Origin: Macrobrachium rosenbergii | Taxonomy: Eukaryota; Arthropoda; Malacostraca; Decapoda; Palaemonidae | DNA length: 64,000 nt | Reading direction: 5' to 3' | Assembly (NCBI RefSeq): GCF_040412425.1 | Contig: NC_089782.1 | Span: forward strand, 25,008,122-25,072,121 | Part shown: one piece after another, positions 11,891-25,077 of the stretch | Numbering within the stretch: position 1 is the stretch's first letter | How the letters are laid out: every line of letters starts with the position of its first letter | Notes under the pieces: generated by a model | Databases searched by the model: none | The model's input: the letters and a program-made list of their open reading frames with translations, nothing else | Told to the model about the DNA's origin: nothing | Program-made: the position numbers and the translations under genes

Positions 11891-13454
11891 TGGTGGGGGG
11901 GAGGAGAGACAGCATTACAGAGTTAAGATTTGGCAGTAACATCAGCAACAACTGACATTGCCCAGCCTGAATACATTATAATACGCCACATACGAAGGGA
12001 GAGACATAAAATGTCCATTATATGGTTAAAAAAGAAAACATTAAAAAAATTCTTACCGTACTGTCTTGCTTATAGTAATTTTTAAAGTAAACACCATGTG
12101 GCATTTGTTGTTCAAAAGCTCCATATTAAGATAAAGGTCAAATTATTGCCGTGCTTCATCTGTTTTCGCAAAAATTGCAGACTCATTATATTTAAACGTT
12201 GTAGCAGATCACGATGAGGAGGATGTGCAGCATTGCTAACATTTATGGCTGTCATAGACATTTAACGTTAACTTAACAAAAAATAAAAGTTACAGATATA
12301 GACAGTATATACTGTTCGATGTACCTTGCGATCTGAGATATTTGCAAGTCAGTGTCAGAAAAGGACAAACAGCTTTATTAGAAGCTCATTATTAACAGAA
12401 TATATCAAAATGGTGGAGATCCACATCTAAGGAAGATGGAGCTGTAAGAATTCAGTGGGAAGCAATAAAAAAAGTAGGGAGGAAAGAGGAAATATGCTAA
12501 CTTTGTGATCCTCTATAGGAAAATCAAAATGAGCACAAAATGTAAGTAAAAAGAGGCAGATTGAATACGTTAGAGCTAAATGATATAAAAAAAATAATTG
12601 TTTACACAAGGAGGAATAAAACGAACATTTACATTCCCTACTTTCTCAGCTTAGTAGATTCTGATTCATGCAACTGTCATATCAAGAATGTAAGGACGAA
12701 ATAATTCTTAGAAATTTCTCATTTGTATGTTTGTGTAGAGATGGAATTTGAGATGAGAAGGAATGTACTGAAACTACAAGAAACAATAAAGAAATTACAC
12801 AAACAAATACTTGCTCTGGAACGAGACAGAAACGGGGAGCCGTTATAGAAGAGACATTCCTAAAACTACTGCAAATGCTACTACAATTACAACTCGTAGG
12901 AAAAGTAAGCAATGTTCTGAATTATCCAAAGTCCTGCCAAAAGACATATTTGAAGAATGAATCAAAGTGTAGGTCGGAATTTCACATTCTATTAGGCCTT
13001 AGCCTAAATATAAGTTTATACTCACGCCTTAACTAACCTACCCAAAGGTGTACCATGTGTGTAGGTATGTTAGACGTAGTCTTTGGGTATCAGCAGTGGT
13101 CACTCGAGTACGACAGGTAACCTAGAATGGCTACATTTTTCAGCCTAAATCAGTCTTCTTTTGAGCTATATATCACATTTTCTTGATGAGGACACTTTGG
13201 AAAGGAAATGATGCCTGCTCCCATCATCTATAAAGTGTCCCCTTACGGCAATTTCTTGTTAACTGTGAATTAAATTATTGAGGCTAAATAGCCTAGTGCC
13301 AGTGGTCATGTGATGATGGTTGCTTTATGTTTTCTATATTGAAAGTAAAAGTGCGTTTCTGGTCCGAACTCCAATTCCACATGACAGACATATTTTTTCG
13401 ACATTTTTCTTGCTGTTTTCAATTTTCCCATTCAAGATTTCAACCGGAAATCAT

Positions 13455-13640
13455 TCATTGTAAAGTTTCCCAAACCTCAGGCCGTAAGCACGTTTACGTG
13501 CAAAATGGGCACCATGTTTAGTACCAGCCTCTTGGGTATGTACGTAAAACATAAAATAATGACAGTAAATTCCAGAAGTATAACGGTAAATGCCATAAAC
13601 ATAATGTCTTATGTTGTTTTGGATGTTACGGACTAAATAG
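13455..13640 (+). repeat. Dispersed repeat family B, copy 1
   Basis: TTTACGTGCAAAATGGGCAC, TAGTACCAGCC, CTTGGG and ACATAAAATAATGACAG blocks recur at 57920-58050 in the same orientation. Not coding. Confidence 0.7.
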
Positions 13641-13902
13641 TTTACAACTGAATGACCAAGGACCAGAGTACTTGATGGTACAGAGTACAGAGTACTTGAT
13701 GGGATGTTTGGACCGGAAACGAACATTATCCAAAGTGAGGTATTTATTAATTAATGTAAGGAGGACCCAGAAGTCCCCATTTATTCTTTTACATGTATTT
13801 GGCTAAGTACTTTTGTGATCTTGTATATATCTAATAGATTTGTTATTTTTTATCCAAATAAAACTTGAATTTTTTCATTGTCCAGTTTATTCATATTTTC
13901 AG

Positions 13903-13964
13903 ATTCCTCTGACCTGGCATTCCTTGCTGCACGGAAACATGGTGGCTGTCATTTCTGAAGGCTC
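13903..13964 (+). other. Exon-like 62-bp segment
   Basis: TCATATTTTCAG acceptor and CTC|GTAAGT donor, both strong, around 62 bases open in one frame (IPLTWHSLLHGNMVAVISEG). No neighbouring exon could be joined to it. It may be chance or part of an untranslated exon upstream of the Hakai-like fragment. Confidence 0.25.
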
Positions 13965-16117
13965 GTAAGTGGAAACAAACAAAACTTAAAACTTTATAAT
14001 TAAAGTTTTATAAGTTCACATTCAGCTACATATATGTATCTTTTTGCAAAAGCCTTTGGTCCTTGAGATATAAGTTCTAGTATATGAAAAAACCTCATTC
14101 ACATTGTTCCAGAAAACTGAAGAATAATTGTTAAAATGTGGAAATATTGTATAATTATGATTTTGTAGTCCTGCAAAATGTCCAAAAACCACAGGTCAAC
14201 TTGCAACAAGTGGGCCTCCTATACTGACTTATTTAATAACATCCAAGCAACCACACTCAATTAACTGGACTTCTCAAGCACAGAAGACCTTCCAAAAAAG
14301 TTAAGGTAGCTAAGTAAGAAGTTTTGGGTAGCAAAATGGTGAATCTAGAGGAACTGTGAAGATTACCAGGCTTGAAGCCCAAGATTAGGTTAGGTTAGGC
14401 TGTATCTGTGTTATAACCATTACTACAGCCTTGCTTTTCATTTTTTCCTTCTTGAGATTGTTAAGGATAACACTAATAAATTGCATATTTCTCCACCTAT
14501 CCACAGGATTTTTTTTTTTGTTTTTGCATGTTCTACCCTCCTGTAGTACAGTACAATAATTTGTGTTTGTTTTTTCCCACCCAAAACTCAGGTTTCTCAC
14601 TGTGGCTCCCCATATTTGTGACTATAGGTGTGAGGAAAATGCTGAAACCAATAGTAGTGACCAGAGCACCCCTAACCATATTAGATATCTGTGGCTTATA
14701 ACTTTCCAGCAAAGGCTAGATTAGTCTGGCTTTTGGTATTGAAGGCCGGGACATATAAGATGAACAAGAATGATGAATTCATGTAAATAAGCCCTGTGAG
14801 AATGTAAAAATTTAATAAATGTATATGAATCTGTAAAAGAGAAAGACCTCAGTGATGTTTTCTTGCATATTTTGACATCTTGCCACTTACTTCATCTTGC
14901 AGCCAAAGATCATGATCTGACCTAAGCACCTTGTGAAGTACTTACTGGTGGCATGTTACCATAAAAGGCATGACAAAATTCTCTGTTAGGTAGAAAGACA
15001 GAGCAAAGAGATATCCTAAGGATAATGAACATTGCAAAGTGGCATTGCTGTATTGGGTACAGAATTTTATCATTTGAAGTCTGTGTTTAACTGTGTCTGT
15101 GAACCAAAGTTAGTCTCATTTCCTCTGGTTAACTTTGGTGTCAAGGCTGGTGACCTACTTCTAGTGTCCTAACAATCTCCTTTATCACCACTGCTATCCT
15201 TAATACATAATAAGTACTGTACTCAAATGTCATAAATACCAGATACTGTACAGTAATCTTATTTCTGGTACTGTACTGTATTAGAGGTCTCGTAAATACA
15301 GTACATTTTGTGTTTATTTTCAGAATTCATTTTGTTTGGATAACATGTGCTTTTCCCAACCCTTTTTTTGTATCTTTAACTTATTCTTTATATTTATACT
15401 TTATTTAAGCATATAGTATTATAGAGACCATGAAAAATTTTAGTTGATAATACTAATGAATAAAGTGAAAATAAAAGCAAATGGAAAAATTAGGAGATTA
15501 GTATTAAGAAATTATTTAGGAAATTAAATAGTAAGCTTCAGTGAGACCGGAATGGTTTAGAGTACATTTTACCAGTGAAAGATGAATGAAATGGTTAGCA
15601 GTACAGAAACAGTTGAAATCTGAGATGAAATTACACACCCTTATGGCAGAGCCTAGCAGTCCATGTTAACACTTGAATTATTTTTGGTAGTGAGGAAGTT
15701 TTGCTTAAGCAAAGAGAAATGTTTACTGGTAGGATAGACACAGAGCACCTCCTAACTTTAAAATATACTTTTGCTTTTGATGACTTGATGTGGGACCTTT
15801 AAGCAGGAATAAAGGTATATGGTACAGTTTGTATAGATGAAACATAAAAATTGTTTTTTTAAATTTTGAACTGATGGTCATTCTTGTTGTGAAGCTATTG
15901 TATGTATAATTAAATCCTTTCTTGCCTGGCTTGCTTTTCTCAAGTAAATTTTTCAGAATACCGTTGTCAGTTTTTAGTGAAATAATTACCCTTTGTATTT
16001 TAGTTGGCACTAATTACTTAATCATTATACTAGAAAACTAGAAACCATCTATATGTTATTTCTTCTACTGTATTCATTTTAGAAAGATAATTTCTTTTGT
16101 ATTGTCTTAACTTACAG
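13965..16117. other. AT-rich gap upstream of the Hakai-like pseudo-exon
   Basis: Searched by eye for Hakai exons 2 and 3 (RG-rich, acidic) in the + strand and found none. No other gene seen. Confidence 0.5.
14385..14399. repeat. (TTAGG)3, arthropod telomere-type motif
   Basis: Three perfect units. Too short to claim a former telomere, but consistent with an arthropod source. Confidence 0.6.
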
Positions 16118-16302
16118 ATGACCAGGTTGGTGACATTTCATTGCTTGAAGACCCAGATTCAAGATATTGGATAGAGATCTGTAGGCTCTCTTGCTTCAGT
16201 GTACTTGGGATCATCTATTGAATATATTGGAGAAAAAGTGCTTCTTTCAATGATCCACATGTGTGATTCACGTAACGAGCCTATATTGATGTACAGGGGA
16301 TG
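16118..16302 (+). pseudogene. Broken duplicate of Hakai coding exon 4
   Basis: Opens ATGACCAGG and continues TGACATTTCATTGCTTGAAG, closely matching the functional exon (ATGACCAGGATTGTGACATT onward), and later shares GGGATCATC, ATTGGAGAAAAAGTGCTT, TGTGATTCA and GAGCCTAT. Length is 185 versus 188 nt, with roughly 70% identity by eye. Acceptor (CTTACAG) and donor (GGATG|GTAAGC) positions are both retained. It has at least two or three 1-base deletions, an in-frame stop, and the second RING cysteine of CDSC changed to Arg (CDSR), so it cannot make the domain. No copies of Hakai exons 2, 3, 5 or 6 were found nearby. Confidence 0.8.
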
Positions 16303-17839
16303 GTAAGCTTTGTATTTTGTAGTCATTGATAAGATGTATTTTATCATCATTATGATTGTGTTGGTATTATCCAGTGTGTTTAGAGGTTTTGTTTGATTAC
16401 AAGTTTGTATTGTTCTGTAGACATGTTTCCTCAAATGTCTGTCAGTTTATCAAGGGCAGTAAAAAGTTAGTTTAATTGATAATAGTGCTTATGTGTCAGT
16501 TAGCTTTTGCCCATTTCTAAATAAGAGGATCTCTAGTAAAATGCTGAAGTGTTTGGAGGGAAACCATGCTTGAAGTTGTCGCTGACAATTGAAAATCTAA
16601 TTTGCTTTAACTTTTATTTCAAGCTGGAGTAAGTTATCTGCTGAAAAATGTTGGCTTGATGTCCCACTGATAGCTCTTGAAGGTAAGTCCACTTTGATCT
16701 GAAATAGAAGTTACGTTAAAGTTATCACAGACCAGTATTATGTTACATGATTGACAATTGTGATTTCCATACAACAAACAGTCCTCAGATTTTAATCACC
16801 CCAAAATGGTTGATAAAAGTGAAATAGCCCAAGTTAGCAAAGCAGACTTTGTTAGAGGGACTTCCCTATTTCACCTACCATGCAGTTTTACTGACGTCCT
16901 CCTACCTAACAATCCAGCTTCTATAGCTGTACCATTGGTTAATTTTCATCTTTCACTAGAGAACAAATCCTTTAGTGAAACTTATGAGTATCTAGAGATA
17001 TTATAATACTAACATCAAACTGCTGGTACTTTTTTATAATAATCATAAGCTGAGAATATGGAAGGAAGCACCACAGTTATTATTGCATTACTTAATCAGT
17101 CCTCTTTGTTAAAATTCAAAAGCCTTATAGGGCCTGGCCTGCATAGATTGTTTTTACCTATTCATTCCCAATTTAAAATATGTTAGTACTTTACCATACT
17201 ATATATGTAAAGTATAAATTTTTATACAATTACATGGTGCATGTACATATCTACTTGTGTGCATTCACCTATAATGTAATTACAAATATAAGCTACCAAG
17301 TGGGAAAAGTGAGTGCTTTCCACTGTATCTTCTCTTCTTACTTATTTTATCAAAGTTGGTTTGTCAACATAAGTTTGTCAACTTTCAGGGAGTGATCATT
17401 TGATTACTGTATTTTGTGATTGGAGGTGCCAACGCTATTTACAAGCTTTAGATAAATATGTACCATGTGTGCATTTGTCTTCTAGCTTTCAGTTGTTTTT
17501 GATTCTTGTGTTTACACATAAGTGCATATAAGTGTTTTTTTCTCTTTTATATTTGTTTTTCAACAAATAAAGCAGCTTCATCCTTGAAGGATAAGGTAAA
17601 ATCCTCCATGTTTGGATCTGAGACATCTGCTATTCTTTTTGTAGTAGCTAGCGATGCCAAACTGTCGACCAACACTATAAGGACAAAACTTAGCTCCTTT
17701 GTAAGGTCAGTGAAGTTGATAGTTTTCATTTGATATTCCATTCCTCCAGGACCAGTCATCTTGAGGCTTGTCTTACGAAATGTACTTTGTGTTTAAGTGA
17801 TATCGAAATGGCTGTACGTTAGATAACATACACATTTGG

Positions 17840-18500
17840 GGTGGAGTATATCTAGACAGGCTTCCCCAATATATTTAAGACAGACGCCAGTGGTCAGTTC
17901 TCCAAATTCAGCCAGTTTTATCATTCTCATGACCTAAGTAGCTTTTATCCTGGTATGAAACATGGTGCCTTATCTGAAGAGTGTGTAAAGGCAGATTTTA
18001 ACAGTTACCTACTGTTTCAGTCTCTACAGTGGTCTCCCTTTTAGAAATGTGTATCTTGCATGTAGAGAGCCATTATGACAACAGGTAACTTAGTTATCCT
18101 ACCTCCTAGACAGCCCTGATGATGAATATAAGTCAGGATTAATTCAAATCGATATTGGTGCTGCTTTTACGCATGGGAGACGTGCACTCAGTTAACAATA
18201 GAGACTTCTTTTGTGAGGCTTAAACTATCCTTTCTGGTGTACCACTGAGTAGTGATCTAGTGCCTTTCTTGTTTTTAGTCTTATTATGGACATAACTGTT
18301 GACAAAAAAATCATAAATACAGGTAACACAGTGTGCAGATAATGTTGCTGTTTTTGTAGTCATGTGGTACTTTTATCATGTGAAATGAAGTTGCTGGTAG
18401 CACATTAGAGACCTAAAATGGAGTGTCAGGTTAACTTCAGCAAAACTATAACTTTGAATTAGCCCATATCATACTGCCAAATGGTTTTGCTTTGTATAGA
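17840..18500 (+). mobile_element. Decayed non-LTR retrotransposon (RT remnant)
   Basis: Across frameshifts one reads DDEYKSGLIQIDIGAAF near 18120-18165, SGVPLSSDLVPFLFLV near 18235-18280 (compare SGVPQGSVLGPLLFLV) and CADNVAVFV near 18333-18360 (compare YADDTTLFV). Order and spacing match the RT palm of jockey-like elements. Confidence 0.6.
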
Positions 18501-18739
18501 CAACCTTGCTTAATTTTTCTGAATATTGAATGATACTTATGGTACATGTTACTCTACATTCAACTCAAAGCTTTCTTTATCACATCGTTTAGAGCAAGTA
18601 ATCTAATGATGTCAGGAAGGGTACTTGTTCATAAGCCTTTCTGTATTGACAGAAATGAATATGTTATTGCCCCATGCACATTGGATCCACTGAATGTCAG
18701 AAGCCTCATGGGGTCTTTATTTTTTATGTATAAGTGCTG

Positions 18740-21700
18740 AGTAGAAATCATAATTTAAACCATCATCAGAGGATGTGTTTTTGGGCCACATTCCATGAAC
18801 TCTATATTTTAACAGGGAACTTCTGCTTTCACCAGCAGTCTGCATTTTGAAAAGGAGCACGCGCTAGTACTTTGCATAACACCAACATCCATATTCTTTT
18901 GAGGTTCCAAAGTGTCACATTGCCTAGTGCTAAAGGTCATTGACTGTGAAAGTGGGATTGTCTGGAAGTGTTATTGATGCTAATGTTCATAAGTTCAAGA
19001 GAAGTTTTAATTCTATTTTAAAGTGCTGTTTTCTGAGCCATTTTTTGCTGTGTATGTACTGTATATATATTCAGTATTCATCTGTATGTTGATTTTATCT
19101 TCTGTTGGACCCATTGATATTTTATGAATAGCCCATTTGATCCAGTCCCTATATGTACTGACTGTAGGGTAACACTGACATTTACATTTTTGTGGGAATA
19201 TCCAAAATATCAACAATGAATGTCAAGTTTTGGAAACAAATCAGTTGAAGAAATTTTGTCAGATTCCTCCATCATTTTCAATTGAACCTGTTTAAAAAAA
19301 CTGTTATTTAATAAATATTATCTAAACTTTATCATTAATAAGGACAAATCTTTTTTTGTGGAGGGATATTGCATTCTGCAGAGGCTTGCTTTTCAAATTT
19401 ATGTTCTCTGAGGCTTGGTCCAAATTGATTTTTGCCTAGTTTTGGTAATAGTATTGGTATTACAGCTGACTTGTATGTTGAGTTTATAAAGTCTTTTCTA
19501 ACTTATAGTTTTCTCTTCAGGTTGTAGGGTACAAAAACTAACCAAAGGATGTTTAAACAAAGTTTAAGAATCTTAAATACTCACATACTTTTAATCTGTT
19601 CTTGTAGAGGCATCTATTCATGATCCATGCTTAGGTTTCCTTTATATTGTTCCTTGTGGGGCACACTATAGGTGGTACAAAAGCTTCTTTGCAGTGTCCC
19701 TTTGTCCCCAGCTGTGTCACTTTTTAAGTCACATTTTTAATCTTTTCCTTAATCTTGAACCTATTCAACTTTATATTGCTCCAATTTTCACTGGTAAGTC
19801 AAGAAATGAATCAGTGGCCTTATTACTTTAATTTGAAGTAACCGAATAAACTACTTGTGGCCACAGAGAAATGACATTAAGGTTAAGGTTACATTGGTAT
19901 CAGTACATATTGCAAGGATTACAGAGGTGATTTTGGTGTGCTCCTCAAATAGATTGGCTGGTAGTGTGTGTCTGCTTCTCAATTTTTGATTGGCTGGTGT
20001 TAGTATGCTTTGAACCTGCCTCCAGCTCAGTGTACAGTCTAGCAGTGTGTTGCAATTTCCAGTAGGCCCTTATATGATTGCTGGAGACTCTGGTATAACT
20101 CCTGGGTCGGTCGACTAAGAGGAGAGGGCTAGTGCCAGCAATGCATTTTCTGGTACCAGAGTTGGTGCCATACAGTTTTGAAAGTTCCTTATAAAAGTGG
20201 GTAGGAACTTTACCTCCCTAACAGTATTCATTGGTTGATATTATTTTTAAATGCAACAAGGGCAACTGCTGTGTTGTATTCCTCTGTATAATTGTTAAGG
20301 ATGGCACTATCCTGAAGGTGGTAAGATGGATGCTTGGTGAGATGGATGTGTGGTCATCCCCTGTCAGTTTCAGGGCATCAACATTCCATCATGTAAGAGA
20401 TGGAATGTTGATGACATTCCATCTCATGAGAGCATCTGTTAGAGGTTCTGGGTTAGTCTTCAGGAGAAGTTATGAACACTTCTGCTTTTCTAATAATTAC
20501 AATATATTGTAAATTACTTCTCTCCCAGTTTGAGAGTATTTCATTTGTAGTTAATTTGGATTTCTGCTGTCTTATTATTATGGTGGTATTGGCATGTCTG
20601 TCGTTTAGCAGAAGTGGAGACAGTGCTTTGCATTGCAAATTATAATATAATTTGTATTTGTTTCACCACAAACCCATCACTCATGTTTTGCATATGAACT
20701 TGTCAGTCATACTCTGCAGCCCACATTCATGCTTTTTATAAATGATTCATATGTATGAAAAAATCAGTTTTGTCATATAGAAAATTATTTTTTGATGTGT
20801 TATCTTCCAAAGTTACCATTGCAGAAACAGGGTTTGAAGTTATTGCTATAATTTTTGTGCCCTAGTATGAGACTATAGATTAAATTCATGGCTTCCCCAA
20901 AGGCAGATGTAGATTCTAGCTGTTCTGTTCGCAAGGGGAAGGAGTATGCCGGGGAAGATACCTGCTAAGTGTTTTGTTTGGTCAGGAGAGCACTATGATA
21001 GTTTTGAGAAAGGACCTATGCCAGCCAGAAGGTGAAGGAAATAACATCTAGGTGCGCTCAGTCTTTTCAGATCTGAGTTAGAGAGCTTGGGTGCATGAAC
21101 CAATACTGAGTCATCTTATCTGTTTTCATATGAGTAGGGAAAAACTTCTTGCATTGGGCCTACTCAGGCACAGTTTAGTTCAGCAACAGTCTCTGGTTTC
21201 TATGAAACAGATACCTTCAAAGTGGAGACAGAGTCATGGGCTCAACTGACACTGACAGCAGAAGAGGTTTAACACCAGTAATGGCTTCTGTAGCATATGC
21301 TATGCACTGACATATTTGTAGAATCACTTGAAATTCTTTATTGTACCAAAGATGCCATCCAGTAGATGTGGAGATGAGAACTTGGCCCCTAGGAATAAGG
21401 AAAATGTAGAAAAGAGTCACTAAGACCAGTACAGTTGAGGTAGAAACAGCTGATGAGGTAAGGATCATAGTTACGACCAATATGATTGAAAAAACAAAGT
21501 GAGAACAGATACAAAGGTTGTGACAAAAGATAGAGGAGACAAAGGTACTGATCAATGATGACACAATTGAGGTTGAAGTTCTGAGATGAAGGAAATAGGG
21601 GCTGCAGTAAAGACAGTATGACTAGAAAAGCATAACAGAGAAAAAAAAAAACCAAGAGTTATGGTAAGGACAGATCTGACTGCAACTGGTCAAGCAGAGA

Positions 21701-22380
21701 AGAAAAAGCGTGAGCCATAGCCAGGACCAAATGAGTGATATGATATGGTTCATGGCCTGGATCATTGTTGCTGAGGCCATCTTGACTGAGAAGGAAAGTT
21801 TCTAAGAAAAGGGACACATGATAGAGGGAAGGATTCAGATGCTGTTTGATACTTCACCTGCAAACAAAGAATCTGATGGTTCCCAAAACCAGAAAGATAC
21901 ACAAGGTTGAGACATAATATGCTCCCAATACTCAGGTTATACTACATGCCATGGTTAATTCCATGAATAGATATCTTCAAAAGAAAGAGAGCATGATAGT
22001 CACAGTCAGAGATAAGGACAATGCACCTCTAAGCAATAGAAGAATGAATGATAGTCTGTGTGGTAATTGGGTATAACTGCTAAAGATGTCAACACAGGTA
22101 ACATTGCAATAGCAACCTACAGACTTATGAAGAGAAGAAGTTTGTGTTCTCCTCATGATAGTTGCAGCAGATAATCAGTTGACATGAGAACCAGGATAGG
22201 ACTTATATTAGCAGCATAAGCCTTAAAGATCAACTTTTCAGCAGCCTTAAAAGAAAACTGGAAAAGTGAACAATGGCATATGTAGTATTAAAAAAATTCT
22301 CTTAATCGGGCAAAATGCTTATTCAAATCAAGATTATGATGACCATCATTTATGATTGTGCACCATGTTTTCTTATTATA
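18740..22380. other. Gap with no recognisable gene
   Basis: Holds the three-arm hairpin at 20.4 kb. The stretch 20.9-22.2 kb is less AT-biased and may be an old retroelement body, but no motif could be read. Confidence 0.45.
20376..20423. repeat. Three-arm hairpin with two alternative pairings
   Basis: CATCAACATTCCATC (20376-20390) pairs perfectly with GATGGAATGTTGATG (20399-20413) across an 8-base loop. The second arm can instead pair with ACATTCCATC (20414-20423). Confidence 0.85.
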
Positions 22381-22389
22381 AGTTTATAA

Positions 22390-23150
22390 GTGTAATGAAT
22401 TGTTTGCACTCTTCTGTCTTGTGCATTTGGTTTTCATCCGTACCCATTCTTTGTGATCTGGGTATTGGTCTCTCCTGGTACTTCCATATCTACTACTATA
22501 CTTTTTGATGATTTGGTCGTTTCTCATTGCCATTACATGCTCCATCAATATCAGCTTCAAGGTAGCAGAAATGTTCTGCATACCCCAAGGCTTGCCCTGA
22601 CTCCACACACCATTACCTGCCCCTCTGCATTTTGTTGTAAAAGGTAACTTCCTCCATTTTTATTTTGCTTATGCCCCATCTGTAATGTTTGATACATAAC
22701 ATTGCATTTTTTCTTTCATCATTCCTACAGCATCCATATGACCACTTTCCTGACTAGATGCTTTTGTTTGTTTCCTTGCCAATGACTGTATCTCATCTTA
22801 TAGACATTTCTAAGACTTCGTCCTTTTATTCTGCTGCTGACACCAGGTCATCTTTGTTACAGCTCCTAGGGGCCTAAAACTCAGTGCTTACCCATGATGG
22901 AGTATTTGTTTCAAGATCTCCTAATATACATACCATTGTCTTCCCTTTCGATGTTATGGCATGCTTATGGTACCACCACTTGTTCAATTATTCATTCTGT
23001 AATTCTCTGCTTTTATAACACCATCAAATTTCTTGTCTTGATACTTTGTCAAATGCCTTCTCAAGACCTACAAATATGTGGTATAATAATTTCTCTAATT
23101 TTGGTGGTATTCTTTGGGATGGAACAAAAGGAATTATGTGGTTGTGGTTT
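22390..23150 (-). mobile_element. Decayed non-LTR retrotransposon (RT remnant), minus strand
   Basis: Reading the - strand from about 23090 gives YHIFVGLEKAFDKVSRQEI, the FVDLEKAFDRVPR motif of non-LTR RT, followed after a stop by a WCYKSREL segment (compare WWALRKLG) and near 22870 by KH-VLGP (compare HQGSVLSP). Many stops. Sequence down to 22390 may be the downstream part of the same element. Confidence 0.65.
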
Positions 23151-24782
23151 TTAAATGAATGAAGATTAACAATTTCAGGCATGTTGTTGGTGGTACAAAG
23201 ACATTCTGTTGTTTCCTAGATGGCACTAGACTTTAGCTATGAGAGTAAAATTGGTATTACTCAAAGCTTTGAACTTCTAGGGAAAGTCATGTCGTATGAA
23301 ATTTCTGTAATCATATTCTTTTTATTTAGACCTTTGGTCATCATCATCTTGATCACAAACTTATTTACATCAGCGTTTTTCATCATGGGTAAGATGTGAA
23401 TTGAGTTCTGTCTACTGTCTTCTGTACTTTGCCTGAACTCCCATGAGGCATAGGTCTTCACATATTTCTTTTTCCCTACATCCTGCTACTTCCATATCTA
23501 CTGCTTTTTTCACCAACTGTTACACATGCCTTTCCATCACCTGTTGAAACCACCTCAGTCTTTGAGGTCCCAGCCTTTTTTCCAGCCTCTGCCAATTCCT
23601 CATTCAAAATACGTACAACCTTCCCAACATACGCCAGACATGAATCTTAATATTCTGAAGTTACACATTTTCAAAATCGCTTTCATTTTCCTTGTTAGTG
23701 CTCATGTTTTTGCTGCAGAAAGTATAAGAAGCCTAATGCACCTATTGTAAGTCATTGCTGTCTTCTGATGGAACATTGATGTGCACCATAGCCTTCTCAT
23801 ATATACTGCAGCTCTTCTCTTTCTAGTTATTTTTACTCCTGTGTCATTTACAGAAAAATAAATTTGTTACTGCTTGTAGTGTTTTATGTTCCTTATATAA
23901 CTTTACAATTACTTTTAGACTGGGAACTTCAAATCACTGTAGAAAGAAGAATAAAGCAACAGTAGATTGATTGCTTAAAAGTAGTTAAGAAAGAGAGAGT
24001 ATTCAAAATATGAAGAATATATTAATAGTAGTTTTGAAGAGTTTGGAATAATTCCTGGAAAGCAATAGAATTGTGTTTGGAAAAATTATTTTATCGTTGG
24101 AAAAACATCACTGTATGCAACTTTGCATACTTTTCCTTGCCTTGATATAGCATTTATACAAAAGAGGAAAGTATCCTTAGATTTGATGTAGGTGGAATAT
24201 TTTTAAAGTACTGTGGTAGTGAGACATAACTTTATAGTAACTGATAAGTATGTCCTGATAATTTTCATTGCTGTAAAAACATAATTACTGTATTTGTAGT
24301 TTTAAACAATGGGTCTAGAGAGCAGAAGCACTTGTAAGTTGTGGAACATGACACCCACACTCGCTGAATAAAAATTTATTCTATTTAAAGAGCATAAAAG
24401 ATGTAAACTGTCCCAAGAAAAAGAGAGTCATGGGCACTTTATAGTTATGATTGAGCATTCTTAGAGATGGCATTTATTACTGGAAGAACCCAGAATCCTT
24501 GGAAAGTCATACTTACTGTATCAGACATGTAAATACAGTATACCCTGCTTTAACTACAGCAGTACAACCAAAGTAAGACTACAGTACTTTAATACAAACG
24601 TTGTCCTTACACTGTACCAAAAATAGGTGCTAAACATTATGGTAAAGTACTTGATGTATATTCCATGTGACTTGCTGTACATTAAATCGTTCAGAGGTGA
24701 GAGATTTTTTAAGTAGAAGCAAGAATTTTCAGTGGATTTCAGCACATTCTTGCTCTTTAGCAACGTACAGTTGTTGGTTAGT

Positions 24783-25077
24783 ACCGTCAGTGCACCTCAT
24801 GCAGCGCACTGAAGGCATTACTTAAGGTTCTTTGCAGCATGCCTTTAGCCCCTAGCTGCAATCCCTTTCATGCCATTTACTGTACCTCCATTCATATTCT
24901 TTCTCCCATCTTACTCTCCGTCCTCTCCTAACAGTTGATTCATAGTGCAACTGCAAGGTTTTCCTCATTACACCTTTCAAACCTTTTTACTGTCAACTTC
25001 CGTTTCAGTGCTGAATGACCTCATAGCCTCCAGCGCCTGACCTTTGTCCTAAATTCTGTATTCTAACTAACTTCTTC
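24783..25077 (+). repeat. Dispersed repeat family A, copy 2
   Basis: Contains CAGTGCACCTCATGCAGCGC, TTGATTCATAGTGCAACTGC, TCCGTTTCAGTGCTGAATGA and CCTCATAG, matching copy 3 in the same order and orientation, and copy 1 inverted. Confidence 0.9.

Larger units (their letters stand above)
10900..13450. other. Intergenic, nothing beyond two GA tracts
   Basis: AT-rich, with poly-A and poly-T stretches. A G/T-poor TAGGCCTTAGCCTAAAT patch occurs near 12990. No coding or RNA gene was recognised. Confidence 0.55.

Noticed and set aside
14385..14399. Interstitial telomere
   Set aside because: Only three TTAGG units, within chance in a window of this size.
17547..17759. Minus-strand 70-codon frame near the LINE remnant
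   Set aside because: Reasonably protein-like but no recognisable motif or splice context, and it lies next to retroelement debris.
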